Numbered from the stretch's first letter, positions 47,299 to 56,584 are shown. The stretch: 64,000 nucleotides of DNA from Ruminococcus flavefaciens AE3010 (GCF_000526795.1 NZ_JAGT01000001.1:705001-769000), one strand, 5' to 3'. Notes: generated from the letters alone by a model not told the origin. Translations and numbers: made by a program.

Positions 47299-48195
47299 TT
47301 ACTTATTCTGGATATAGTTGTTGAGTGTCTTGTTCTTATCAGCAGTTGCTGTGCTCTGATAAGCATAGAAGCTAAGAACATTCGATGCGTCAACTGCGTT
47401 TATCTTACGGTCGCCGTCTACGTCTGCCGAAGCCATTGCCTCTTCGGAAAGACCTGATGGCTTGTTTGTTGAAACGTTAGCATAAGCTGAAAGAATAGTT
47501 GAAGCATCAACAGCATTTATCTTGCCGTCTTTGTTAACATCACCGAGAAGTCTGTCGGAAACATTTACGCGGAGCTCGTTGCAGATGAGCTTGTATTTCT
47601 CACTGCTCGGAGTATACTCAGGGCTGTTATCGGTGCGGTATGTTACAAATGTAAAGCTCTGATTCTTATTATAGATAGTCACATCATAGCTTCCTGCAGC
47701 AGACTTGTCAACAGCAGCCTCAAATGTAGCAAGAGGGTATGTGTCGCTCTTTTCACCGCTTAGAGTCATAGGCAATAATTTGCCGCCTGTTGGAATAGAA
47801 TCATCACAGTACATTGCTGTGAATACCTTAACACCGTCACTGTTTTCCTTTTCGGAAGTGATCTTATCGTTTGTGTACTTAGCGTATGGCTTCTTCTCAG
47901 GATCTTTAAGGTTCTGGAGAGTAAGACCTGCCTTTTCGGAAGCCCATCTGACAACAGTCCAGCCTGCAGCAGCATTGGGATCCTTCAGATATATCTCAGC
48001 AGGGATAACAGCGCCGTTAGCGTCGGCAGCATTCTTATTTACGTAAACATTGCCGCTCTTGAGTAACTCAACGCCCTTTGTCTCACTCGCCTTGAAGTAG
48101 ACCTCAGGAGCTGCGTCGGCAGCGTTTGCGCTTAATGAAGCAGCCATGCCTACAGTAAGTGCTAATGATGAGATGATTGATACAAACTTTTTCAT
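47299..48195 (-). CDS. Secreted dockerin protein with possible cohesin-like domain
   Basis: 298 residues. Residues 1-25 are a signal peptide (MKKF..., ending SANA). Residues 30-200 form a beta-rich domain whose layout (stretch around PLATFEAAVDKSAAGSYDVTI) recalls cohesins; this is a guess. The C-terminus is a type I dockerin with two calcium-binding repeats, GDVNKDGKINAVDAS and ADVDGDRKINAVDAS, separated by about 25 residues. Dockerins plug proteins into a cellulosome scaffold, so this one is exported and probably docks on a scaffoldin. The ATG at 48195 follows AAAGGAG; a start further upstream would include the ribosome site. It follows mtnN by 14 bp. Confidence 0.85.
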   Translation of the reverse strand: MKKFVSIISSLALTVGMAASLSANAADAAPEVYFKASETKGVELLKSGNVYVNKNAADANGAVIPAEIYLKDPNAAAGWTVVRWASEKAGLTLQNLKDPEKKPYAKYTNDKITSEKENSDGVKVFTAMYCDDSIPTGGKLLPMTLSGEKSDTYPLATFEAAVDKSAAGSYDVTIYNKNQSFTFVTYRTDNSPEYTPSSEKYKLICNELRVNVSDRLLGDVNKDGKINAVDASTILSAYANVSTNKPSGLSEEAMASADVDGDRKINAVDASNVLSFYAYQSTATADKNKTLNNYIQNK

Positions 48196-48209
48196 ATAAA
48201 ATACTCCTT

Positions 48210-48887
48210 TCACAGCAGCTCAGCCATACGCAGAACTATTTCCGCTACGCGCTTTGCAGCTATTTTTTCAAATTCGTCAAATGACATTGCTCCCTCGTCG
48301 TCCGCATTATCGGAAATACAGCGAACACTTACAAAAGGAAGCTCATTGAGATAACAGCAGTGGCCAACTGCAGCACTCTCCATATCAACGGCATAGGGAT
48401 CAAACTTTTCCTGAATGATATTCTTAACTTCATTGCTTGAAATGAAAGCCTCACCTGATACAATACGTCCTCTGAAGGACTTAACAGAGAACTCTCCGCA
48501 AACCTTTTCTGCAATATCCATAAGCCCGCCGTCAGCCTTGAATATTCCGCAGTACGGCGGATAGTCCTTCAAGAAATGAAGATCAAGATCGTGAGGGAGC
48601 ACCTCTGTTGATATAACGATATCGCAGACCTTGACTGCACTGTTCATTCCGCCTGCAATACCTGTATTAATAATACAATCAGGGTGGAAATTATCGATCA
48701 TTACCTGTGCACAAAGCGCTGCATTTACCTTTGCGATACCACAGCAGGCATTGATAACAGTTTTGCCGTTTTTATCATTAATGTAAAAATCAAAGCCGGA
48801 GATACGCTTTATCTCACCTTTGCCGAGAATTGCTCTTATGTCTGCCAGTTCCGAAGGCATTGCTCCGATTATAGCTATAGTGTTCAT
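48210..48887 (-). CDS. mtnN: 5'-methylthioadenosine/S-adenosylhomocysteine nucleosidase
   Basis: 225-residue cytoplasmic enzyme that cleaves adenine from methylthioadenosine and S-adenosylhomocysteine. It shows the family's NTGIAGG, VSGEAFI, AVDMESAAVGH and RCISDNADDEG motifs, with the catalytic Asp in the last, and has the usual length. GGAGTG precedes the ATG. It is the first gene of a two-gene unit with the dockerin protein, an odd partner for a salvage enzyme; the pairing may simply be read-through. Confidence 0.93.
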   Translation of the reverse strand: MNTIAIIGAMPSELADIRAILGKGEIKRISGFDFYINDKNGKTVINACCGIAKVNAALCAQVMIDNFHPDCIINTGIAGGMNSAVKVCDIVISTEVLPHDLDLHFLKDYPPYCGIFKADGGLMDIAEKVCGEFSVKSFRGRIVSGEAFISSNEVKNIIQEKFDPYAVDMESAAVGHCCYLNELPFVSVRCISDNADDEGAMSFDEFEKIAAKRVAEIVLRMAELL

Positions 48888-48918
48888 TATATCACTCCAT
48901 TAAAAATATTACGTTTTC

Positions 48919-48947
48919 ATTATAACATACATTTATTAATAAATCAA
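48919..48947 (-). promoter_or_regulatory. Promoter of mtnN
   Basis: TTGATT at 48947-48942, a 17-base spacer and TATAAT at 48924-48919. The start site is expected near 48912. Confidence 0.8.
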
Positions 48948-48957
48948 GTATAAATAA

Positions 48958-48993
48958 AAACCATGCCAATGTTTGCAATAAATGGCATGGTTT
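48958..48993 (-). terminator. Terminator of the long alaS-to-membrane-protein run
   Basis: Stem AAACCATGCCA / TGGCATGGTTT followed by TTTATTT on the minus strand. It overlaps the stop codon of the small membrane protein gene. Confidence 0.8.
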
Positions 48994-49531
48994 ATCTTTT
49001 TTTGCGAAATTTGGGCATTATCCGCTTTTTGTAGATATTATGCATGAAATCAAGGTCAATATCATACACAAGAAAAATAACATTTGTTATGCCGAGAAGT
49101 ATATATGCTCCGTATTTTCCGAGACCGTCGAATTCGTCAAGAAGATCGTCGAGCCCAAGTATATACACTGTCACATAAAAATACCCGATTATGCAGACAT
49201 TGAAGATAAGAAGCTTTATTAGCAGTCTTACCAGCCGCAGCGGCACCTTATGTATATAAAAGCGAAGTATAGGATAATGACCGAACAGCATAATGAATAT
49301 TAACGCTGCTTCCTTGTCAAAGGTGATGAAAAGTGACAGCAGGCTCACCGCGATATACGTCAGAAAAGCCCATGCCGTGTTTACTTCCACAGCAATTATC
49401 ATAAGCAGTATGCCTGCAATGCCGGGAAGCAGCAGATAAAGCGCAGGGAGAACTCCCGCAAGGAACATGGTCACAAGACAAAGTGCGGAAACTATGCCTC
49501 CAAGCGCCACTCTGTAGCTGATATCTCTCAT
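48992..49531 (-). CDS. Small multi-pass membrane protein of unknown function
   Basis: 179 residues with about five hydrophobic helices and a basic tail (KKRIMPKFRKKR). The opening (YRVALGGIVSALCLVTMFLAG) is like the first helix of some ECF-transporter S components, but I do not recognise the family. The start codon shares one base with the stop of the upstream dehydrogenase (TAATG), so translation is probably coupled. It is the last gene before the terminator. Confidence 0.75.
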   Translation of the reverse strand: MRDISYRVALGGIVSALCLVTMFLAGVLPALYLLLPGIAGILLMIIAVEVNTAWAFLTYIAVSLLSLFITFDKEAALIFIMLFGHYPILRFYIHKVPLRLVRLLIKLLIFNVCIIGYFYVTVYILGLDDLLDEFDGLGKYGAYILLGITNVIFLVYDIDLDFMHNIYKKRIMPKFRKKR

Positions 49532-50310
49532 TATTTAAGAGCCTTTTCCTTTCCGTCAGATGTCTTTTTTGCCTTCTGGATATTGTATACGACAGCGGCA
49601 AGCATTTTCTGCGGAACGAATCTCGGAGCTATCGTTCCAAGCTTTACAGTAAGCCCGGGAATCGCAAAGAACTTGCCGTTCAGGGCTTTTTTAAGTGCGT
49701 ACTCCGCTGCCTGATCAGCAGTTATAGGCTTTACGGAAAAGCTTACGCCTGCACGGTTATTGAAGTTGGTATCTACAGGTCCGGGGCAAAGCACAGTTAT
49801 CTTAACATTTGAACGGTCTCTGCGGAGCTCCTCCCATATAGCAAGAGAAAGCTTGAGAACGTAGTTCTTTGAGCCGTAATAAGCTGCCATAAGAGGTCCT
49901 GACATAAAACCCGCAGCAGAGGCAACATTAAGTATAGTACCGTGGTCGCGCTTCTTAAAATCACGCAGAAAGAGCTTAGTGAGAATATGAAGCGCCGTTA
50001 TATTCACGTTTATCATGTTGATCTCGTCTTCAAGGTCTGTATCCTCAAACTTGCCGAAAAGTCCGTAGCCTGCATTGTTTATGAGCATATCCACGTCTTT
50101 CCCTCTGCAAAACTCATATACCCTGAACACATCTTCCTTTTTGGCAAGGTCGGCGGCGATTATCTCAATATTGCCGCCAAGAGACTTCTGCATCTCTCTC
50201 AGCTTTTCTTCGTTTCTTCCCGTAAGGATAAGCGACCAGCCTCTCTTCGCCAGCTTAGCGGCAAAGCTCTGACCTATACCTGATGTAGCGCCTGTTATCA
50301 ATGCTTTCAT
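49531..50310 (-). CDS. Short-chain dehydrogenase/reductase
   Basis: 259-residue Rossmann-fold oxidoreductase. The dinucleotide motif TGATSGIG is near the N-terminus, followed by NNAGYG, a serine in NVASAAG and the active-site YxxxK in YYGSK; GRNEEK after the second strand suggests NADP preference. It resembles the DltE/YqjQ type of general SDR; the substrate is unknown. The ATG at 50310 follows GAAAGGAAT; the in-frame TTG at 50319 overlaps the previous stop. It lies five bases after the DHHW gene. Confidence 0.88.
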   Translation of the reverse strand: MKALITGATSGIGQSFAAKLAKRGWSLILTGRNEEKLREMQKSLGGNIEIIAADLAKKEDVFRVYEFCRGKDVDMLINNAGYGLFGKFEDTDLEDEINMINVNITALHILTKLFLRDFKKRDHGTILNVASAAGFMSGPLMAAYYGSKNYVLKLSLAIWEELRRDRSNVKITVLCPGPVDTNFNNRAGVSFSVKPITADQAAEYALKKALNGKFFAIPGLTVKLGTIAPRFVPQKMLAAVVYNIQKAKKTSDGKEKALK

Positions 50311-50315
50311 AAACC

Positions 50316-51452
50316 TCAATTCCTTTCGATGATCTTTTCAAGAGTTTCTTTGTCACCCAGATTTTCTATGCCGAATAAAAACAAGGTCTGTCCATAGTCG
50401 TTGATGTTGATATAATCGGAAAGACACCCCTCCATATCTTCTGGAGAAATGACCGCTATCTCCTTGTAATGCTGAGTAAGGAACGGTATAAAGCAGTCCC
50501 CGTAGCTGTCCTTTATGACAAGAAGCTTTTTTTCGGTATTGGCAGAGGTAGTTATCTTCATAAAAGGTACTGCCTCTCCAAGGTACATTGAGTACATATC
50601 ACTTGAATCGAGCCTGCTTCTGTCATAGATGCTTCCCTCAAAGGTAGTTCCGTCATTTCCTGTACAAATGCAGGAGAGTACCTTTGCACCCTCGGGGTAA
50701 TCATAGATATCGATTATGTCTGCCTTTGTCTTTTTTGACAGTGTTCTGTTATAAAGATTGCCCCTGAAGCTGTTGGAAACATGCTCTATTGTGTATTTAT
50801 CATATGATATAGGCAGAAATCCAAGCTTCTTGACAACCGACTTATATACACAGTATGCCCCGTAACTTGTCCATTTAGTATCATTGTAATAATAAATATA
50901 GTTATCCTTGAGCATTTTTAAAATATTATAAGCGTCGATCTTTCTTATATCGTTTGAAAGGAAATCATAAAACTCAGATATCTTCTGGCTGTCCGAGCGG
51001 TTGTCTATATACGCAGGAAGGATATCTCCATAAACGCCCGACGATGTGGGAATAGCAGCAAAATACACTGTTCCGTTATAATATGCATCATATCTTCCGA
51101 AAATATCAGCGCTGACAGATATTGGAGCTTTTGGCGTGCTTTCAACATTAAGCAGCCTGTCCTGTCCCACATATACTCCGTTTACAATGCTTTCGGATAG
51201 CTCGGTCTGCACAGCTGTTTTTGCAGACATCCACATGCTGCGGCCTGCAAAATGATCTGTCATATATGTGCCGAGCTCATCTGCGAATCCGCCGCTGTAA
51301 AGCTTCTCGGCGGTTATCTTCGGGAGCTCCGCAAGTCTCCTGTTTTCTGTATCGGAGAACCCGGACTTATTACCGAAAAGCGTAACTGCTCCAAAACCTG
51401 CAATAAAAGCAAGTGTAACGGCAGCTGTTACCTTATTCGCACTTTTAGTCAT
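50316..51452 (-). CDS. DHHW/AlgX-like SGNH-type protein, partner of MBOAT, catalytic motif degenerate
   Basis: 378 residues with one N-terminal membrane anchor and a large outside domain. Family members work with MBOAT proteins to put acyl groups on cell-surface polymers. The N-terminal GFSDTENRRLAELP is typical. The usual Asp-x-His block (DHHWTS.GAY) reads NDTKWTSYGAY here, so the histidine is lysine; the later serine block IKDSYGDCF is kept. It follows the MBOAT gene by 11 bp with GGAGGGGAG as ribosome site. Activity as a transferase is doubtful. Confidence 0.82.
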   Translation of the reverse strand: MTKSANKVTAAVTLAFIAGFGAVTLFGNKSGFSDTENRRLAELPKITAEKLYSGGFADELGTYMTDHFAGRSMWMSAKTAVQTELSESIVNGVYVGQDRLLNVESTPKAPISVSADIFGRYDAYYNGTVYFAAIPTSSGVYGDILPAYIDNRSDSQKISEFYDFLSNDIRKIDAYNILKMLKDNYIYYYNDTKWTSYGAYCVYKSVVKKLGFLPISYDKYTIEHVSNSFRGNLYNRTLSKKTKADIIDIYDYPEGAKVLSCICTGNDGTTFEGSIYDRSRLDSSDMYSMYLGEAVPFMKITTSANTEKKLLVIKDSYGDCFIPFLTQHYKEIAVISPEDMEGCLSDYININDYGQTLFLFGIENLGDKETLEKIIERN

Positions 51453-51463
51453 ACGCTCCCCTC

Positions 51464-52843
51464 CTACAATTTCATTATAAGCATTTCAGAGCTGCCGCTG
51501 TATGACAGGAGCGCTGTGCATATGATAAGAGCAGCAAGCACGATAAGCGTCGAAGCGGCATTGATAACTGTCTTTACTTTCTTTTTGCCAGCACGGGTCA
51601 TCATATTCCTGAAAAGGTCAGACGCCGCGTATACCGCCGCAAGCAGCAGAACGATATATGATTTGAGCAGATAAAACGACTGTGAATCAGCTATAACATT
51701 ATTGCCGCCAAGCATTGCAATAAGGTATCTTCCCGAATATGCAGGACTGTTGCCTGCAAGGAAGACCGAACAGATAATTATAACAAACAATGTGTATACT
51801 ATACCTGTGATATCCATTATCTTTTTCTTGGCGATACGGCTCTCGATAACAACAGCCGCTCCTATGAGCAAGCCCCATAATGCACCGTTGGTATTGAACC
51901 TATACCATATGCCGAACAGCGTCCAGCCGAATATGAAAATAAGTTCCTTTACCCATCTGTAGGTGCAAACGCTGTATAACGGCTTTGTGACATATCTTCT
52001 GAGCCACTGTATGACCTGAGACTGCCACCTTGCCGCAAAATATCTGATCCTTGTACTAATGAGCGGATAGTTGAAGCTCTGAGGCATACGATATCCAAAG
52101 CAGTATGCCACGCCTGTTCCCATATCGGCAAATCCTGAAAGAGTAAAATACAGACACAGTACGAATGCCGTAATGCCAAGCCATGCCGTAACAGCAGAAA
52201 GCTCACTTACGTTCTGGCTATGTACTGCCGTATACAGCATATACAGATCATCGGCAACAATTACTTTCTTAGCAAGACCCTTTACAAATAAAGTCATGCC
52301 TATGCCGATATTCTCGGGAGTTTCCCTGCGATTGCAGAGTATTCTCCTGAAAACTCCGTAACGCAGCAGGGGGCCCATGATAAGTCTCGGAAAGAACATA
52401 AAGTAGAGCGAGAACCTTACAATACTGTGCTCGGCACTAAGCCTTCTCTTGTATACATCTATCAGAGTACCCACAGCTGCAAGGCTGAAAAACGATATTC
52501 CCACAGGGAAAAAGCCATCGGGGACCTTTAATATATCATAAAGCTGTGAAAAGTGTTCAGTGCGGAATACTATCAGTGCAGCAAGGTCAATAATTATACC
52601 CGATGCAAGAGGAACAGCCGCCAGCTTTTTATTCTTTCTCAGACGGCTGATAAGGTGTACAAAGCCATAATTCATTGCAGTATAAGCAAGAATAAATATG
52701 AGGAAGAAAAGACTTATCATTCCGCAGAATACCATGCTCAGGAAAAGCAGTGTAAGCTCGCGGAATTTCTTGGGCGTTATATAAAAAAGCAGTATAGAAA
52801 CGGGCAGAAACCCGTATATGAACAGCAAGCTGCTATATACCAT
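51464..52843 (-). CDS. MBOAT-family (AlgI/DltB-like) membrane O-acyltransferase homologue lacking catalytic histidines
   Basis: 459-residue multi-pass membrane protein. Layout and motifs (FFPVGISFFSL, FMFFPRLIMGPLLRY, LSGFADMGTGVAYCFG, QSFNYPL) match the AlgI/PatA family that moves acetyl groups across the membrane. The expected RRWHISLS reads ARWQSQVI, the invariant GLWHG reads GIWYR, and LWG..HG reads LWGLLIG, so the usual histidines are gone. The start overlaps the rnmV stop by 11 bp; GGGAG lies eight bases upstream. Together with the next gene it forms a surface-modification pair in arrangement, if not in chemistry. Confidence 0.82.
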   Translation of the reverse strand: MVYSSLLFIYGFLPVSILLFYITPKKFRELTLLFLSMVFCGMISLFFLIFILAYTAMNYGFVHLISRLRKNKKLAAVPLASGIIIDLAALIVFRTEHFSQLYDILKVPDGFFPVGISFFSLAAVGTLIDVYKRRLSAEHSIVRFSLYFMFFPRLIMGPLLRYGVFRRILCNRRETPENIGIGMTLFVKGLAKKVIVADDLYMLYTAVHSQNVSELSAVTAWLGITAFVLCLYFTLSGFADMGTGVAYCFGYRMPQSFNYPLISTRIRYFAARWQSQVIQWLRRYVTKPLYSVCTYRWVKELIFIFGWTLFGIWYRFNTNGALWGLLIGAAVVIESRIAKKKIMDITGIVYTLFVIIICSVFLAGNSPAYSGRYLIAMLGGNNVIADSQSFYLLKSYIVLLLAAVYAASDLFRNMMTRAGKKKVKTVINAASTLIVLAALIICTALLSYSGSSEMLIMKL

Positions 52844-53432
52844 TATTTTCTCCCTTCAATTCACTCATTATCTCCGTAATCTCAGCGCTGTCCATCATGG
52901 TGCAAAGCACCTCTATCAGCGCACCTGCGGAGAGCTGTCTCGGAAGTCCGAGGCGGAGCTGTAATCTCTCACGCAGCTCGCGGCTGTTTGCACCGCCGCT
53001 CAGCCCCAGTTCATATAGAGTGAGCTTTGTTATATCGGAGCGTTTGCCGCTGTGAGAAGCAGTGATGCCTGATTTTTCAAAGGCTGCAAGAAGCGTCTGT
53101 ACGTCTATACCCTCAACACCGAGCTTTCCCTCGGCTGAGGGCTTGACCTTGCGCTTTTCCTTGCCGAAAACATCGGGGATATAGACATTGGTTATCTTTC
53201 CGCTGCCCACAGCACCCTTTATATAGCCACGTATCCTGCGTCCTGCCGCATCGGAATCCGTAAGTATGATTATACCTGTCTTTTTAGCGTAATAGCGTAT
53301 AAGCTCCAGCTTTTCAGTATCCTTGAAAATGCCGAAGCCGTTGGTGATTATAATAACAGCGTCAACTATAGAGGACAGCTTTATCTTGTCATATTTGCCT
53401 TCAACGATTATTGCTTCATCTATCTTTATCAT
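52833..53432 (-). CDS. rnmV: Ribonuclease M5 (5S rRNA maturation), Toprim domain
   Basis: 199 residues. The Toprim fold is shown by the glutamate motif IIVEGKYDK and the metal-binding TDSDAAGRRIR. In Firmicutes this protein cuts both strands of the 5S rRNA precursor stem. Length and the second half (GVEGIDVQTLLAAF) fit RnmV. The ribosome site GGTGAGG precedes the ATG; the gene is 11 bp after holA. Confidence 0.85.
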   Translation of the reverse strand: MIKIDEAIIVEGKYDKIKLSSIVDAVIIITNGFGIFKDTEKLELIRYYAKKTGIIILTDSDAAGRRIRGYIKGAVGSGKITNVYIPDVFGKEKRKVKPSAEGKLGVEGIDVQTLLAAFEKSGITASHSGKRSDITKLTLYELGLSGGANSRELRERLQLRLGLPRQLSAGALIEVLCTMMDSAEITEIMSELKGENNGI

Positions 53433-53443
53433 TACCTCACCCG

Positions 53444-54526
53444 TTAATTCTTAGTCATAAGCATTTTTGTAACGGTCTGCTCAAGTATGGTCTTTTCATC
53501 TCCGCCGCCGGAATTCAGAGTGATATTGGTATCGCGGAGTATCTTTATGCACTCCCTCAGCCTGCGTATGCTCATACGGGAGCTGTCGCGGAATGCGTTT
53601 TTAACTTTGAACTCCCAGACATAGGCGAAGTCTTCTTTTACATCCATGACCTGCTTACCGCTTTTTCTTGCGCAGGCAGCACGGTACATATCTATAAAGG
53701 CGCCTGTGATATTGGCGAGTACCGCTCCCCTGTTGTCCTTATCCTGCATGAGCTCATCAAGAGCCTCAAATGCCGATCTTTTATTGAATGCAGCCACAGC
53801 GTCAGCAAGCTTGAAAAAGGTCACATCGCTCTGTCTGTGAACGAGATTTTGCAGCACATCTGAGGTTATCTCACCGCTGCCAACATATGAGCAGAGCTTG
53901 TCTATCTCATTGCGTATGGTAAGGGTGTCTGACTGACACATTTCCGCAAGCTCGCGGGCTCTGTCAAGAGAAATAAGCGCTCCCCTTGCTGAAACGCTGG
54001 CAGCTATGTCCTTTGCAAGCTCGTTTTCGGTCTTGATAGGACACTCCACAAGTGCACCGTCTTTTGCAGCAAGGTCTGCAAGCTTTTTGTTCTTATCCTT
54101 GATAGTGCTTTTTCCCGTCTTGTAGTCAGTCTTTACAGCTATCTCAAAGCCTGTGACATTGAATATGACCACAGTCTGGGAAGGTATATCCTTCAGAACC
54201 TCAATGAGCTTTTTATTAAGGTCCTCAGCACGGAGCCCAGCCATATTCTCGCGGGGCTTCTCGCAGTTATAGTCATTAATAAGGATACAGTTGTACTCAC
54301 TCATCATGGGCATCATCTGTATCATGTCGTATAGCTCCGAGGTATCAAGGTAACGACCGTCAAGCTTATTGAGCGCGAAGTCCTCATTGTCTCCGACAGC
54401 TGCCTTTATTATCTGCTTCGTCAACTTTTCCACCTCTGGAATATTCTTTCCGAAGATATAATACAGATTTTTCAGTTCGCCCTTTTTCAGGTCGGACTTT
54501 ATAGTCTTTAGATCAGTCTGTGGCAT
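53444..54526 (-). CDS. holA: DNA polymerase III subunit delta
   Basis: 360-residue clamp-loader subunit that opens the sliding clamp. The N-terminal YYIFGKNIPEVEKLTKQI, the central SLDRARELAEMCQSD and the C-terminal helical domain fit the HolA family and its length. The start shares one base with the comEC stop (TAATG), with AAGGAGAT inside the end of comEC as ribosome site. The comEC-holA order is common in bacteria, which supports both calls. Confidence 0.9.
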   Translation of the reverse strand: MPQTDLKTIKSDLKKGELKNLYYIFGKNIPEVEKLTKQIIKAAVGDNEDFALNKLDGRYLDTSELYDMIQMMPMMSEYNCILINDYNCEKPRENMAGLRAEDLNKKLIEVLKDIPSQTVVIFNVTGFEIAVKTDYKTGKSTIKDKNKKLADLAAKDGALVECPIKTENELAKDIAASVSARGALISLDRARELAEMCQSDTLTIRNEIDKLCSYVGSGEITSDVLQNLVHRQSDVTFFKLADAVAAFNKRSAFEALDELMQDKDNRGAVLANITGAFIDMYRAACARKSGKQVMDVKEDFAYVWEFKVKNAFRDSSRMSIRRLRECIKILRDTNITLNSGGGDEKTILEQTVTKMLMTKN

Positions 54527-56574
54527 TACAATCTCCTTATATTACAGCTGTCCGAACCTGACAGCACGATCTCAAAATTATTTCCGTCGTCAAGATATAT
54601 AACAGACTCATTGCTTCTGTCAGTGCCTTTCGGAACATTCCCGTACATTACGGTAACACTGTCCTCGGAGGCCCTGCCGCTTTTCGCAGGCGTCAATACA
54701 GCCTTGCCGTTACTGCTGCTGACTGTCACAGTGCCGTCGGAATACTCCACAGAATAGCTCTCTTCATCAATTATAAAGCCGTTTTCACCGAAGTACGTTA
54801 TGTCTGATCTGTCAGATACAGGCACATCGCCAGCTATGAGCCATTTGCCATTATCAATATATTCAAGGTCGTTCAGATAGCTTGAATATGAGGACTGGAC
54901 CTTATTTGTAAGCACTGTGGTCTGTACAGAGCTGATGCAGTTCCTTGTAAGGTATTTACGTACATAGCGGGCAGACTTATAATGTCCGCTGAGGTCGATG
55001 ATATCGGCACTGCCGCCTCCGCACACAACAATTGAGGCATTACTGCCGCTTCCGAGAACTGCAATGACAGTCTGCTTGTCACGCTGCATACGAATAACAC
55101 CTGCACCGACAAACATAAACACAAGAGAAGCGGCTATGATACCGCAGATATATCTTCTGTTTCTGAAAATAGCAGCTGCAATAGCTGTCGCTGCCATACA
55201 AAGCAGAAGTCCCAGCACAAGCTCACTGCTGTCGCAGGAAAAATGAGTGTATCTTATCCTTGCAGCAGAATCAGAAGCCCTCAGCACAAATTCGTTGATA
55301 TACTTTGATACAAAAAGAAAATTTACGACTCCGCCTGTAAGGACATACATAAGTCCGACTATCATTGATAACGAACACAGAGGAATGATCAGAACGTTAG
55401 TTACAGGCGAAATGAGGGAGGTCTCGTCAAAGAAGAGCAGTGAAAACGGGAATACGCACAGAGTAGTGCAGAGCATTACCGCAAACTCCTTTATAAACCT
55501 TTGATAACCTCTTTCACTTGGCAATTCCTTTGTCATGTAAGGAGCAAATACTCCGATACCGAATGTACCTGCGACTGAAAGTATAAAGCCCTCATCATAT
55601 ACAGAGTATGGCTGGAACAGACATATGAGCAGGACAGCTCCCGCGAGAGAATTAAAAGTATCGTTCTGCCGTCCGAACAGCCCTGCGGCATAGAAAAAGT
55701 TCATCATAATGGCTGCTCTTATGGCTGAAATGGGATAATTCGCCATGGAAACAATAAATATCAGCAGACATTCCATCAGTGCAAAAGAAATATATTTATT
55801 GATGTGAAAGCGTTTGAGCACCCACATAAGAATAAATATCGCCACCGATACATGAAGTCCCGAGACTGCAAGAATATGACCGATGCCGCTTCGGTAAACA
55901 GCCGTCCTGACGTTGTCGTCAATACCATGCTTTTCACCAAATACCATTCCCGCCAGTAAATTGCCGCAGTCTGTTCCGATGTTACTGCAAAAGGCTGATA
56001 TCATATCCTCTCTGTATCTTTCAATGGCATTTGCGAGTTTTCTCGAATCAGTATGTTCAGCGCTGATATCCTTTGCATTTCTCAGCGTCAGAAATATACC
56101 GTCCGACTTATAATACCTCTCGCTGTCAAAGAGGTAGTCCGATTCGGGTACCTGAAAAACGCAGTCCCCGATATGGACTGTATCGCCCTTTTGAGCATAA
56201 AAGGACTTCACATAAAAGGTGACATTGGCTCTGATATTGCCGTTTATCCTGCCACTGAGAGTATATGAATAATAATCGCCGCTGTAATACTGCACATCTG
56301 TGACCTTGCCGCAGAAGCTGCCGCTGCTGCCGTTCAGAGCCGCAACCGGTGTATATCTCACGGCGGTATACGTTTGAAAAGCGCCCACGGAAGCGGCAAA
56401 GAATACAGCCATAAACACTATATCCTTCAATTTGAAGCCGCAGCGCAGTCCGACTATACATGCAGCAGCAATAACACCCGAAAAGATTATCAGTTTAACA
56501 GGATCGGTAAAAAATGAAGCGAAAAACAATCCCGCCATATACGCTGCCGCAGCTCCAATCATTTTTCGCTTCAT
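54526..56574 (-). CDS. comEC: ComEC/Rec2 competence membrane channel protein
   Basis: 682 residues: an N-terminal membrane part, an OB-like outside domain (about 80-170), the competence domain with GMVFGEKHGID and HILAVSGLHVS, then a C-terminal region (about 500-682). It would carry single-stranded DNA across the membrane. The C-terminal region begins like the metallo-beta-lactamase domain (TVIAVLGSGSNASIVV) but has no HxHxDH, so the nuclease-like site appears lost. It lies ten bp after apt. Confidence 0.9.
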   Translation of the reverse strand: MKRKMIGAAAAYMAGLFFASFFTDPVKLIIFSGVIAAACIVGLRCGFKLKDIVFMAVFFAASVGAFQTYTAVRYTPVAALNGSSGSFCGKVTDVQYYSGDYYSYTLSGRINGNIRANVTFYVKSFYAQKGDTVHIGDCVFQVPESDYLFDSERYYKSDGIFLTLRNAKDISAEHTDSRKLANAIERYREDMISAFCSNIGTDCGNLLAGMVFGEKHGIDDNVRTAVYRSGIGHILAVSGLHVSVAIFILMWVLKRFHINKYISFALMECLLIFIVSMANYPISAIRAAIMMNFFYAAGLFGRQNDTFNSLAGAVLLICLFQPYSVYDEGFILSVAGTFGIGVFAPYMTKELPSERGYQRFIKEFAVMLCTTLCVFPFSLLFFDETSLISPVTNVLIIPLCSLSMIVGLMYVLTGGVVNFLFVSKYINEFVLRASDSAARIRYTHFSCDSSELVLGLLLCMAATAIAAAIFRNRRYICGIIAASLVFMFVGAGVIRMQRDKQTVIAVLGSGSNASIVVCGGGSADIIDLSGHYKSARYVRKYLTRNCISSVQTTVLTNKVQSSYSSYLNDLEYIDNGKWLIAGDVPVSDRSDITYFGENGFIIDEESYSVEYSDGTVTVSSSNGKAVLTPAKSGRASEDSVTVMYGNVPKGTDRSNESVIYLDDGNNFEIVLSGSDSCNIRRL

Positions 56575-56584
56575 AAACTATTCC

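Noticed and set aside
45804..47393. Minus-strand frames opposite the symporter and across its terminators
   Set aside because: They overlap a clear membrane-protein gene or run through two terminators; there is no recognisable product.
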